A stretch of 64,000 bases of DNA from Colwellia sp. (GTDB taxonomy: Bacteria > Pseudomonadota > Gammaproteobacteria > Enterobacterales > Alteromonadaceae): positions 85,022 to 149,021 of the forward strand of contig JAHDIK010000001.1 of assembly GCA_020630795.1 (NCBI GenBank), given 5' to 3'. Numbering within the stretch: the stretch's first letter is position 1; each line of letters starts with the position of its first letter. Of the stretch, positions 26,429 through 35,378 are shown piece by piece. The notes under the pieces were generated by a model, which was given only the letters and a program-made list of their open reading frames with translations, was not told the DNA's origin and searched no databases. The translations under genes were made by a program, and so were the position numbers.

Positions 26429-26920
26429 TTAGCGTAATTTACTATGAATTTTTAGCCCATTAGCATCAATGTTATTGCATAACATTGCAATACTTTCACC
26501 TGAAGGGAGTATAAGTGATGGAATGATTTCATAAAGAGGGATCAAAACAAACTCTCTTTCTTTTAAACCATAGTGGGGAACAATAAGTCGTTCTGTATTT
26601 ATGGTGCTCTCACCGTAAAGCAGAATATCTAAATCTAAAACTCTAGGACCCCATCGGTTGTCTTTTCTCACTCTACCAGCGCTATTCTCAATACGTTGCA
26701 GTGCATCAAGTAGTTTAATCGCAGATAACTCTGTTTGTACTTCAGCAACCGCGTTCATGTAATCTGGTTGGTCTTGAGGTCCCATCGGTTTGCTGAAATA
26801 CAAAGAAGAGATAGCGGTTAAAGCACAATCGTCAATTTTTTCGATTTGCTTAACGGCATCTCGTATTTGCTCTTCTGGATTACCGAGATTGCTACCTAAT
26901 CCAATATATGCAGTGATCAT
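26429..26920 (-). CDS. folK: HPPK, 6-hydroxymethyl-dihydropterin pyrophosphokinase
   Basis: The enzyme activates hydroxymethyl-dihydropterin for folate synthesis. The product has 163 residues. Visible are YIGLGSNLGNP, the pterin and ATP segment GRVRKDNRWGPRVLDLDILL with both metal Asp residues, and IVPHYGLKEREFVLIPL. The start overlaps the stop of pcnB (TAATG), as expected for translational coupling. Confidence 0.96.
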   Translation of the reverse strand: MITAYIGLGSNLGNPEEQIRDAVKQIEKIDDCALTAISSLYFSKPMGPQDQPDYMNAVAEVQTELSAIKLLDALQRIENSAGRVRKDNRWGPRVLDLDILLYGESTINTERLIVPHYGLKEREFVLIPLYEIIPSLILPSGESIAMLCNNIDANGLKIHSKLR

Positions 26921-28347
26921 TAGCTTATATCTGTTGGTTTTTTACGTGGCTTACGGCGTTTTCTTGGAGAGCGACGAGCACCTATACGGTTAGATGAAAC
27001 GGTTTTAATCATTTGTTCTTTCGTTTCATGCGAATTGTTTTGAAAATCGGTCCACCATTTTGCTAATTCTACGAGAGTAGATGATTCACCTGATTCAGAG
27101 TAAGTTGATTCGATCTCTGAACGTAGCAGTAAAAAGTCGTAGCCCGCTCTAAACTTCGGATGCTCAAACGCTTTAAAAGCTCGTTTACCTTCGCGTTTTG
27201 TTAACTTGTCTTGCAAGATTAGAATGTCTTTCATTACAGCTTGGAAACGCTTAGGAATAGCGATACTACGTTGCTGTTCTGACATAATTTCACTTAATGC
27301 GCCAAAAAATGCATCTTGTGGTGTTAAATGGGCACCATTTTGTAATTGTTGAATTTGTTCTTGCAGCGGGTACCAAAGCATTGTGGCAAATAAAAAGGCT
27401 GGCGTTACACGTTGGTCGTTGTTAATACGCTTGTCAGTATTTCTTAATGCTTGTTGAATGAAAGGCTGAATATAAATATTGGTTTGTTGATTTAACTGTT
27501 GATCAACCAACGGGAAAAAATACTTAAATAAACCATATTCGCGTAATAAGTTGAAATTTTCTTCGGCTTTGCCAGACATGAATAATTTTAGAAACTCTTC
27601 AAACATTCGTGCCGGAGGAATGTTTTCAAGCAGCGGGCCTAATTCTTTGATAGGAGCTTCTGTTTCTTTTGACATGTTCATGTCGAGCTTCGTCGCAAAA
27701 CGGATAGCTCTTAACATACGAACGGGGTCTTCACGGTAGCGTGTTTCAGGATCTCCAATCAATCGAATTTGTCTTGCTTCAATATCAGCTACGCCATTCG
27801 CAAAGTCATGTACTGTGTAGTCTTTAGCCGAGTAATAAAGTGCGTTTATTGTAAAGTCTCTACGCTCGGCGTCTTCTTCTATTGAACCGTAAATGTTGTC
27901 GCGAAGCAGCATGCCGTGCTCGCTTTGCTTTGACGTTTTTTGCGTTGTTTTTTTATCACTGGTGTCGTGATGTCCTCTAAACGTGGCAACTTCAATAATT
28001 TCACGTCCAAAAACAATATGCGCTAATCTGAATCTACGACCAATAAGCCTACAATTTCGAAACAACGCTTTTATTTCTTCTGGAGTCGCGTTGGTTACAA
28101 TATCAAAATCTTTTGGCTGAATGCCCAGTAATATGTCTCTTACGCCACCGCCAACAAGGTAAGCATCGTAGCCTCCTTTGTTTAAACGATATAGTACTTT
28201 TAAAGCGCTTGGGCTAATAAGCTTACGTGATACAGGGTGTTGATCTCGGGTTAATACGATGGGATCAGAAGAATGAGATTCGTTTGATTGTTTGGTTGTA
28301 CTTTTCCCAAGTACTCGTTTGCACAAATTGATAACGCTTTTGATAAT
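26920..28347 (-). CDS. pcnB: Poly(A) polymerase I, apparently with an AUU start
   Basis: PcnB adds poly(A) tails that mark RNA for decay. Visible are the nucleotidyltransferase site LVGGGVRDILLG, DFDIVTNATPEE, RRFRLAHIVF, RRDFTINALYY and PETRYREDPVRMLRA, plus a basic RRSPRKRRKPRKK tail. The best start is ATT at 28347 (475 residues). From there the protein reads (M)IKSVINLCKRVLG, which aligns position by position with E. coli MFTRVANFCRKVLS, and E. coli pcnB is known to start at AUU. AAGG lies 5 bases upstream. There is no in-frame ATG or GTG before the conserved domain begins; a TTG at 28326 is the alternative. An AUU start keeps expression low. Confidence 0.92.
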   Translation of the reverse strand: MIKSVINLCKRVLGKSTTKQSNESHSSDPIVLTRDQHPVSRKLISPSALKVLYRLNKGGYDAYLVGGGVRDILLGIQPKDFDIVTNATPEEIKALFRNCRLIGRRFRLAHIVFGREIIEVATFRGHHDTSDKKTTQKTSKQSEHGMLLRDNIYGSIEEDAERRDFTINALYYSAKDYTVHDFANGVADIEARQIRLIGDPETRYREDPVRMLRAIRFATKLDMNMSKETEAPIKELGPLLENIPPARMFEEFLKLFMSGKAEENFNLLREYGLFKYFFPLVDQQLNQQTNIYIQPFIQQALRNTDKRINNDQRVTPAFLFATMLWYPLQEQIQQLQNGAHLTPQDAFFGALSEIMSEQQRSIAIPKRFQAVMKDILILQDKLTKREGKRAFKAFEHPKFRAGYDFLLLRSEIESTYSESGESSTLVELAKWWTDFQNNSHETKEQMIKTVSSNRIGARRSPRKRRKPRKKPTDIS

Positions 28348-28466
28348 GCAGGCCTTAAAAATAGGGCTATTTCTTTAAACTAAAACAACCCGAATATGGT
28401 CAATAAATATTATGTTAATCATATAACAGAGCGTAGAAAAAGAGAACGAAAACAGCGTATTTTCCG

Positions 28467-29366
28467 CTAATTGATAACAATTTGTTGCTTTTTAGTTACT
28501 TTATCAAGCGACCAGTGTTTAATCGCCCACGCGATAATTTGATCTACTGAGTAGTTAATGAGTTCTTCTGGTGGTTGCTGACCTAAATATTTTAGAGCGG
28601 AAATTAGTGCGGGTTGCGGTAGGTTATTATTGATAGCGGGGGCTTTGTTCTGTTTACTAAGCTTATAACCTTCTGGTGTTACCGCTAATGGAATATGGCT
28701 ATATGATGGGGGAGGCGTGTCTAATAATTGAAAAAAGCTCAATTGCCTAACGGTGGGTTCAATTAAATCACAGCCTCTTACAACGTGCGTTATGTTTTGG
28801 TAAACATCATCTATTACTACAGCGAGCTGATAAGCAAATAATCCGTCTTTTCTGACTAAAATAAAATCTTCTTCTGAAAAGCTTTTATCGCAAGTAATGT
28901 TGCCTTGTATTTGATCGCTATACGTTGCAATACCTATATTGTTAATGAGTCGTGTGGCGCAATTTTTAGCGTTGAGGTTTAGGTTTTTACAGTGTCCAGT
29001 GTATGTGCCGCCCATCGCTTTTATTTGAGCGCGAGTGCACGCACAGTGATACGTTAAATTGGCTTTAGATAGATTATTGAGAGTTTCTTGATAAAGTTGA
29101 CTTTGATTACTCTGATAAAGTACTTCTTCGTCCCAATGAAGGCCATAAGCTTCTAATGTAGATAAAATTTTACTACTGGCGCCTTTGAGTTCACGTGGTG
29201 GATCAATGTCTTCTATACGAACCAGCCAAGTTCCGTTGTTGTGCTTAGCGTCTAAAAAGCTAGCAAGGGCGGTTACGAGTGAGCCAAAGTGAAGTAAACC
29301 TGAGGGAGATGGAGCGAAGCGACCACGGTAAGAAGATGATGGTCGCTTTTTTATAGGAAGTAACAC
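28467..29366 (-). CDS. gluQ: Glutamyl-Q tRNA(Asp) synthetase
   Basis: The enzyme attaches glutamate to queuosine in the anticodon of tRNA(Asp). The domain begins RGRFAPSPSGLLHFGSL, the class I site, then RIEDIDPPR; the zinc ligands CAC and GHC are seen, and KLSKQNKAP is the KMSKS-like site. The tRNA-anticodon domain of full GluRS is absent, as usual. The start is uncertain: I chose GTG 29366, 37 bases after dksA, giving 299 residues; the frame is open to 29453 inside dksA. dksA before gluQ is a common order. Confidence 0.9.
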   Translation of the reverse strand: MLLPIKKRPSSSYRGRFAPSPSGLLHFGSLVTALASFLDAKHNNGTWLVRIEDIDPPRELKGASSKILSTLEAYGLHWDEEVLYQSNQSQLYQETLNNLSKANLTYHCACTRAQIKAMGGTYTGHCKNLNLNAKNCATRLINNIGIATYSDQIQGNITCDKSFSEEDFILVRKDGLFAYQLAVVIDDVYQNITHVVRGCDLIEPTVRQLSFFQLLDTPPPSYSHIPLAVTPEGYKLSKQNKAPAINNNLPQPALISALKYLGQQPPEELINYSVDQIIAWAIKHWSLDKVTKKQQIVIN

Positions 29367-29403
29367 GATAGAATACGATATTCCTATAAGTTTATAGCAG
29401 GAA

Positions 29404-29850
29404 TTAACCTGCCATTTGACGTTCTTTAATTTCTTGAAGTGTTTTACATTCAATACAAAGATCGGCTGTAGGGCGAGCTTCTAATCGGCGAATACCAATT
29501 TCAATACCACATGATTTACAGAACCCGAAATCGTCTTCTTCAATTAATTGTAATGTTTTCTCAATTTTCTTAATGAGTTTACGCTCGCGATCACGAGTAC
29601 GTAATTCAAGGCTAAACTCTTCTTCTTGAGCAGCGCGATCTACTGGATCTGGAAAATTAGCAGCTTCGTCTTGCATGTGCGTTACCGTGCGATCCACTTC
29701 TTCACGAAGTTGTGAACGCCACGCTTCAAGAATCTTTTTAAAGTGTTCTTGTTGCGGAGTATCCATGTACTCTTCGTTAGGTTTTTCTTGGTACGGCTCT
29801 ACGCCAGCTAATGCCAGAAGTCCTAATGCTTTGTTTGCGTTTGTTGGCAT
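29404..29850 (-). CDS. dksA: RNA polymerase-binding transcription factor DksA
   Basis: DksA binds the RNA polymerase secondary channel and with ppGpp controls rRNA and amino-acid promoters. The product has 148 residues. The coiled-coil tip [11 protein letters not shown] with its two key Asp residues is present, followed by the zinc finger CKSCG and CIEC. AGGAG lies about 8 bases before the ATG. It is the canonical cysteine-rich form. Confidence 0.97.
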   Translation of the reverse strand: MPTNANKALGLLALAGVEPYQEKPNEEYMDTPQQEHFKKILEAWRSQLREEVDRTVTHMQDEAANFPDPVDRAAQEEEFSLELRTRDRERKLIKKIEKTLQLIEEDDFGFCKSCGIEIGIRRLEARPTADLCIECKTLQEIKERQMAG

Positions 29851-30159
29851 GCTTTATCTCCTAGTGCTACTTATATTTTGCTGAGGCGAATAGTTAAAGT
29901 ATATTCCCAACAACTTAATTCTGTTTGCCTGATATATGTATAAGACAAATATCACGTCTATATATGGTGCTTAATACTGCTAAAACAAGGGTATAACATG
30001 AAAAAAAATTAACTAATAAAATCAAATAATTATAAATTCTAGGATGATTTTTATTATATTACCTTATTTTAAACCCAGCCGTTTTAGCAAGTTTTTATGT
30101 GATGCGTCAATCATTTTGTTGTTTTAGTTAGTAATGTTTACCATCAAATATTACGAAGA
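29851..30159. other. Intergenic region between dksA and sfsA
   Basis: These 309 bases lie between two leftward genes and should hold the dksA promoter. On the minus strand a TATACT lies near 29900 with no matching -35. The rest is AT-rich and shows no ORF, repeat or clear terminator. Confidence 0.5.
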
Positions 30160-30873
30160 TTACAACGTATTTACGGAAATTTTGGTTGTAAGCTGTACGT
30201 CGCATTCTGTTTTGTTAAGTAAAAAGTTCGCTTTATAAGCTATTATTTCTACGCCTTTTTTCGAAGCTTCTCGTAATAAATTAGCGTACTTTGAGTCGAT
30301 ATGTTCTGCGGGCTCAACAGAATGAATGCCTGAATGTAAAACCGCAAAAAGCAACACGGCTCTATGGCCTGATTCAACAATGCTGATTAATTCTCGTAAA
30401 TGTTTTTGTCCTCGGGTTGTTACCGCGTCAGGAAAGTAGCCTTGGCCGTTTTCAAGCAAGGTAACACTTTTTACTTCAATGTATGTTTTGTTATTATTTT
30501 TATCGTTGAGTAAAAAATCAATTTTACTGTTTTCTTCGCCGTACTTCACTTCACGCTGAAGTGCTGAATGACCTGTGAATTCGCTAATAACTCCATTACT
30601 AATCGCTTCTTCAGCTAAATGGTTTGCTCTAATGGTATTTACGCAAATCCAATGTTTTTCTGGTGTTACTGAAAACTCCCAACTGTTAGGGTATTTTCGT
30701 TTTGCATTATCTGATGTGCTGTACCAAACGGTATTGTTTGGTGTTGCACAACCTGTCATCGCACCAGTGTTTGCACAGTGCATTGTTATTTCTTCGCCTG
30801 TCGGTAACGTAACATCAGCTAAAAATCGTTTATATCGTTTGATTAAAGTGGCGTTTTTAACAGATATTTTCAT
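30160..30873 (-). CDS. sfsA: SfsA family DNA-binding protein
   Basis: The product has 237 residues with the full family pattern: [65 protein letters not shown], and LLFAVLHSG. SfsA was found as a sugar-fermentation stimulator that binds DNA non-specifically; a nuclease-like fold with the Asp and Glu-x-Lys residues is present. Its in vivo job is unclear. It lies just upstream of dksA, as in E. coli. Confidence 0.95.
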   Translation of the reverse strand: MKISVKNATLIKRYKRFLADVTLPTGEEITMHCANTGAMTGCATPNNTVWYSTSDNAKRKYPNSWEFSVTPEKHWICVNTIRANHLAEEAISNGVISEFTGHSALQREVKYGEENSKIDFLLNDKNNNKTYIEVKSVTLLENGQGYFPDAVTTRGQKHLRELISIVESGHRAVLLFAVLHSGIHSVEPAEHIDSKYANLLREASKKGVEIIAYKANFLLNKTECDVQLTTKISVNTL

Positions 30874-31005
30874 GAGCGTTTTATATTCATTTATTTAGTG
30901 AAATTGGTTTATTCGGTTGATTAAAACCGACAATAGCATGGATGATAAAACGTTATGTGAGGCAATGCGATACAAATTATGTGATAACTGGTGTGAAAGA
31001 GGGGG

Positions 31006-31485
31006 TTATTTCCAACCCAGTTTTTCTTCAAAGTCTTTGTCGAGTTGTTTGGCAAAATCTTTTGCTTCCATGGCAACTTCTTCTAATCGTTTATCTTCGT
31101 CTGACACAGGTGTAAACGTATCAACCCGCGCTGGATATCCTGCTTCGTCTTTTGCCATAAAGGTAATAAAACAACGGTTAGTAACAACGTATTTATTTTC
31201 TTTTGGATCTCCGGATCTAACGACCACGTATATATGCATACTGCTTTTGCCTGTATGCACAATTCTCGCGGTTACTTGTACCATTTGTCCAACAAGAATT
31301 GGCCTGATAAAGCGTATACCATTTGCTGAAACGGTAACTGAATAGCGCTTACTCCATTTGGCCGCACACGCATATGACGCCTGATCTATCCACTTCATTA
31401 CCATGCCGCCATGTACTTTGCCGCCAAAGTTAACGTCGGTTGGTTCAGCTAAAAAACAAAACTCTACAATATTGTCAGCTTTCAT
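31006..31485 (-). CDS. YciA-type acyl-CoA thioesterase
   Basis: This hotdog enzyme hydrolyses acyl-CoA. The product has 159 residues. Visible are DVNFGGKVHGGMVMKWIDQA with the conserved Asn and the Asp on the hot-dog helix, RFIRPILVGQMV and TGKSSMHIYVVV. The charged C-terminal helix is typical. It sits between sfsA and hrpB, where E. coli has ligT, and is divergent from hrpB. Confidence 0.88.
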   Translation of the reverse strand: MKADNIVEFCFLAEPTDVNFGGKVHGGMVMKWIDQASYACAAKWSKRYSVTVSANGIRFIRPILVGQMVQVTARIVHTGKSSMHIYVVVRSGDPKENKYVVTNRCFITFMAKDEAGYPARVDTFTPVSDEDKRLEEVAMEAKDFAKQLDKDFEEKLGWK

Positions 31486-31672
31486 TATTCATTTTCACGA
31501 TTATGGGCGCCATTTACTAACTATAGTCAAATTCTGGCATTACGTTACTTTTTCAAGTGATTGCTCAGGGTTATAACCTTCAACAGTGCTTTTATGGATT
31601 GAAGTAAAAAGTGTATTTAGTGAATAAGGTTATGGTATAACGCGACTAACTTTGTTTTAACTTCTTCGCTCG

Positions 31673-34285
31673 ATGACTCAAACTTTACCTATAGACGCTA
31701 TTAAAACTGATTTTTTATCGTCAATTCAAACGAATAATACGTTAATACTTACCGCACCTCCGGGCGCAGGTAAATCGACTTGCTTGCCGCTTTGGTTATT
31801 GTCTATGGCGTGTTTTGCTGAGCAAAAAATTTATTTACTTCAGCCACGAAGAGTTGCGGCAAAAAATATTGCGTGCTTTTTAAGTAAACAGCTAGGCGAG
31901 AATGTGGGTAAAACGGTGGGGTATCGTTTTAAAAACGAAGTTAAGGTATCGTCAGACACCCGAATGGAGGTAATCACCGAGGGGATTTTAACCAATATCA
32001 TTCAAAACGACCCAGAGCTTGAAGGTTGTGGGTTAGTGATATTTGATGAATTTCATGAACGCTCCTTACAAGGTGATTTAGCGTTTGCATTAGCTAGAGA
32101 TGTTCAGCAAGGGTTACGTGACGATCTTAAAATTCTATTGATGTCTGCAACACTTGAAATAGAGCCATTAACGCAGAAACTTCCTGAAGCTATTTGTTTA
32201 GCAAGTGAAGGAAGAAGTTACCCAGTAGATATTACCTATGCTCCAGCACCAAAAGTTTTAAACCAATCTCAATCGTTCGTGTCTTTCAAACAGTGGCGCG
32301 AACATGCTTTGTTTATTATTAATCAACAATTAAAAAGCCACCAAGGCTCTATCTTAGTGTTTTTACCGGGAGTCGCTGATATAAAATATTTATGCCAGCA
32401 GCTAGCGCAGACTTTACCTCAACATTTTTCGTTAGCGCCGTTATACGGAGAGTTACCGCTTTCTGAGCAACAGCTTGCTATCGCCCCAACAAAAAATAAT
32501 GTTCATAAATTAGTGTTAGCCACAAATATTGCTGAAACGAGTTTAACGATTGAAGGCGTTAACTTGGTGATTGATTGCGGATATGAAAAGTCGGCAGTTT
32601 ACGATCCAAAAACGTTAACTAATAAGCTGCAACAGCAGGCTATATCTAAAGCGTCGGCAACACAAAGAGCTGGTAGGGCAGGTAGGTTAGTAGCAGGTAG
32701 TTGTATTCGTTTATACAGCAAAGAAAATTACGACCGACGAGACGAAAGCAATACCAGTGATATTCAACAAGCTGACTTACTGCCATTTGTTATTGAAGCG
32801 TCGCGCTGGGGAGTATCTGCTCTTAAAGAGCTACCACTTATTGAGTTGCCTAGTTCAATAAAAGAAAAGCAAGCGTGGCAAGAGCTTAAATCGTTATCTA
32901 TTGTAAACGAGCAACAACAGTTAACTCAGCACGGAAAGTCCGTTGCAAATATGCCTACGCACCCTCGTTTTGCGCACATGATAGTTATGGCAAAATCGTT
33001 ACAAGAACATGTGGAATGCCAAGATCTGGTTCAATTAGCATGTTTAATTGCCGCAACACTTGAAGAAAGAGACATTTTCGAACGTGACCGAGCGAAAACA
33101 AATTGCAACTTAGTACATCGACTAGAAGCCATTTTACAACGTCATAATCATGTTAAAAAAGGTATACGTGATCGTGTTATAAAACAGGCCAATCATTTGT
33201 TTAACAACAGCGGTATGAGCAAGAGTCAAGTGACAATAGGTACTAATGCAAACTTGCCGTTGAGCTATGTCGGAATGTTACTAGCGCTCGCTTACCCAGA
33301 GCGTATTGCAAAGCAACGTAATGTGAATGGGCAGTTAAGTGCGGAGTATTTAACCACAGGCGGTAAAGGTGTTTCTCTTCACGAAGAAGATGCTTTACTG
33401 ATTGAGCCTTTTTTGGTGGTTGCGCAAGTAGGGCAATACTCATTTAAAAACAAAGAAACAATGATTATTCAGTTAGCGGCAGTAGTCGATATTGAGTTAT
33501 TGATAGCGCTTAATATTGTATTTCCAATCGAAAAACTACATGCGACGTATGACAACAACACTGACTGTATTATTGCTAAAAAACAAGTAATGGTAGACGC
33601 TATTGTATTAAAAGAAACGTCGGTAGTTGACCAGCTTTCGGAAGAACACTTGGCTGAACTATGGCTAAATGAACTACATAGAACTGGGCTGTCTTTACTC
33701 ACATTCTCGACCAAAGAACGAGAGCTTATTGAACGATGGACGTGGATTACGGCTCACCGAAGCGATTTACAATTGCCTAAGGTGTCGGAAGCGTCTTTAT
33801 TGGGGGCTGCTGATATATGGTTTATTCCGTATGTTGGAAAGGTTAAAAACAAAAAACAATTAGAAAAATTAAATATTTACGATATGTTGCTAACGTTATT
33901 AAGCTACCAACAGCAGCAGCTTATTAACAAGGTTGCGCCAACTCACTTTATAGGACCCACAGGAAGGCGATGTGCTATTCGGTACGAAAACGAAAAGTCG
34001 CCAACCGTATCGTTACCAATGCAGGAGCTTTACGGTTTAAGCATTACACCTTGTGTAGGAATGGAGCATGATACAGACAACGTTAATGCGATTCCGCTCA
34101 AACTAGAAATATTATCTCCAGCTAAACGACCTATTCAAATAACACAAAACTTGGTGGAGTTTTGGAAAGGGAGTTACAAAGCCGTTCAAAAAGACATGAA
34201 ATCGCAGTACCCAAAGCACTATTGGCCTGACGACCCAGCTAACGCTAAAGCAACCAATAAAACTAAACGGCATATTAAAGAATAA
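31673..34285 (+). CDS. hrpB: ATP-dependent helicase HrpB
   Basis: This is a DEAH-type helicase of the HrpA/HrpB group whose cellular role is not fully known. The product has 870 residues, slightly longer than the E. coli protein. Visible are motif I TAPPGAGKST, motif Ia QPRRVAA, motif II DEFHER, motif III MSATLE, motif V TNIAETSLTIEGV and motif VI QRAGRAGR. The HrpB-specific C-terminal domain (HFIGPTGRRCAIRYE) is intact and ends KDMKSQYPKHYWPDDP. It converges tightly with the miaA-type gene. Confidence 0.95.
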   Translation: MTQTLPIDAIKTDFLSSIQTNNTLILTAPPGAGKSTCLPLWLLSMACFAEQKIYLLQPRRVAAKNIACFLSKQLGENVGKTVGYRFKNEVKVSSDTRMEVITEGILTNIIQNDPELEGCGLVIFDEFHERSLQGDLAFALARDVQQGLRDDLKILLMSATLEIEPLTQKLPEAICLASEGRSYPVDITYAPAPKVLNQSQSFVSFKQWREHALFIINQQLKSHQGSILVFLPGVADIKYLCQQLAQTLPQHFSLAPLYGELPLSEQQLAIAPTKNNVHKLVLATNIAETSLTIEGVNLVIDCGYEKSAVYDPKTLTNKLQQQAISKASATQRAGRAGRLVAGSCIRLYSKENYDRRDESNTSDIQQADLLPFVIEASRWGVSALKELPLIELPSSIKEKQAWQELKSLSIVNEQQQLTQHGKSVANMPTHPRFAHMIVMAKSLQEHVECQDLVQLACLIAATLEERDIFERDRAKTNCNLVHRLEAILQRHNHVKKGIRDRVIKQANHLFNNSGMSKSQVTIGTNANLPLSYVGMLLALAYPERIAKQRNVNGQLSAEYLTTGGKGVSLHEEDALLIEPFLVVAQVGQYSFKNKETMIIQLAAVVDIELLIALNIVFPIEKLHATYDNNTDCIIAKKQVMVDAIVLKETSVVDQLSEEHLAELWLNELHRTGLSLLTFSTKERELIERWTWITAHRSDLQLPKVSEASLLGAADIWFIPYVGKVKNKKQLEKLNIYDMLLTLLSYQQQQLINKVAPTHFIGPTGRRCAIRYENEKSPTVSLPMQELYGLSITPCVGMEHDTDNVNAIPLKLEILSPAKRPIQITQNLVEFWKGSYKAVQKDMKSQYPKHYWPDDPANAKATNKTKRHIKE

Positions 34286-34286
34286 G

Positions 34287-35198
34287 CTAACGTTTATTTG
34301 CAGTAGATAGATGTTGCATCGCTTGTTCAAAGGTTGATTGTGTACCATCAAGCCAGTGGATTTTTTTACCTTGTTTGGCTAAACGGCGTAGCCATGTGTC
34401 TTGTTTTTTAGAGAATTGATGAATAGCAGCATTGAGTTTTTGAAACATGTCATTTTTGTTGAGGTTGCCTTGTAAGTATTGCGCAACAAATCGGTATTCT
34501 AACCCATAAAAATTAAGAGTTTCCCACGATACGCCTTGCTTATTTAGTTGCTCAACTTCTTCAATAAGCCCTTGTTCCATACGTTCTTTTAAACGCTGAG
34601 TTATGCGTTTTCTAACAACATCGCGTTGCCATTGTATAGCCATGATAAAAGGAGATATTTCAGGAAAATAAGCACTCTTTTCAGGCGTTTTTTGTTCGCC
34701 TTCTGCGATTTCAATGGCTCGAACTAAGCGATCTCTGTCAATCAAATCAGTTGTATTGTGTAAATTAGGTTTGAGTGACTTTAAGCGGCTTATGAGCGTT
34801 TCTTGAGAGTGTTCAGCTAATTCGTCTCGTAATGCTTGATCGCGAGGTACTTCAATTAAACGGTATCCGTTGATTATTGAGTCTACATATAATGCTGAAC
34901 CTCCCGCTAAAATAGGGAGTTTTTCTCGGTTGGTTACATCTTCAAACGCGCTGATAAAATCTCGTTGAAAATCAAAAATATTATATTCATAACCCGGTTC
35001 TACAATATCAATCAAATGATAGGGAATATTTTGATATTCATCTAAATCTTTGCCGCTTCCAATGTCTAGCCCTTTGTATACTTGGCGGGAGTCGGCAGAG
35101 AGCACCTCACCGTTTAAAAGTGTCGCGAGATCAACCGCTAGTTTCGTTTTACCAGACGCAGTAGAGCCTAATATAACAAGCATATTAAAAGCCGACAT
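34287..35198 (-). CDS. miaA: MiaA-type tRNA dimethylallyltransferase
   Basis: MiaA puts an isopentenyl group on A37 of tRNAs that read UNN codons. I start it at ATG 35198 (303 residues; ATG 35183 is also possible). The P-loop GSTASGKTKLA, the VLSADSRQVYKGLDIGSGKD segment, the PYHLIDI motif, GGSALYVDSI and KKQDTWLRR are visible. The P-loop begins GST rather than GPT, and the DSRQVYKGLDIGSGKD style resembles Bacteroidetes-type MiaA more than E. coli MiaA. The usual site next to mutL and hfq is not here, so it may be a second or acquired copy. It is divergent from mrcB. Confidence 0.82.
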   Translation of the reverse strand: MSAFNMLVILGSTASGKTKLAVDLATLLNGEVLSADSRQVYKGLDIGSGKDLDEYQNIPYHLIDIVEPGYEYNIFDFQRDFISAFEDVTNREKLPILAGGSALYVDSIINGYRLIEVPRDQALRDELAEHSQETLISRLKSLKPNLHNTTDLIDRDRLVRAIEIAEGEQKTPEKSAYFPEISPFIMAIQWQRDVVRKRITQRLKERMEQGLIEEVEQLNKQGVSWETLNFYGLEYRFVAQYLQGNLNKNDMFQKLNAAIHQFSKKQDTWLRRLAKQGKKIHWLDGTQSTFEQAMQHLSTANKR

Positions 35199-35378
35199 AA
35201 ATTTTAAACCTGAACAAATGAGTGACTTACATATTATACCTGCTTGCGTGTGAGCTAGGCTAGAATTTAGTGGGATTGAGTCGCGAACTGTATATAATAC
35301 CAAGCTTATCGAACATGTAATGTGAATAAAAATTATGTGTTATTTCCCAATACTCTCTTAGTAGTTTACTCGTATTTT

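Noticed and set aside
28324-28326. TTG start for pcnB
   Set aside because: It has no ribosome site at good distance and would cut off seven residues that align with the E. coli N-terminus.
30917-31345. Plus-strand open frame opposite the thioesterase
   Set aside because: The thioesterase on the minus strand has clear family motifs; the opposite frame has none.
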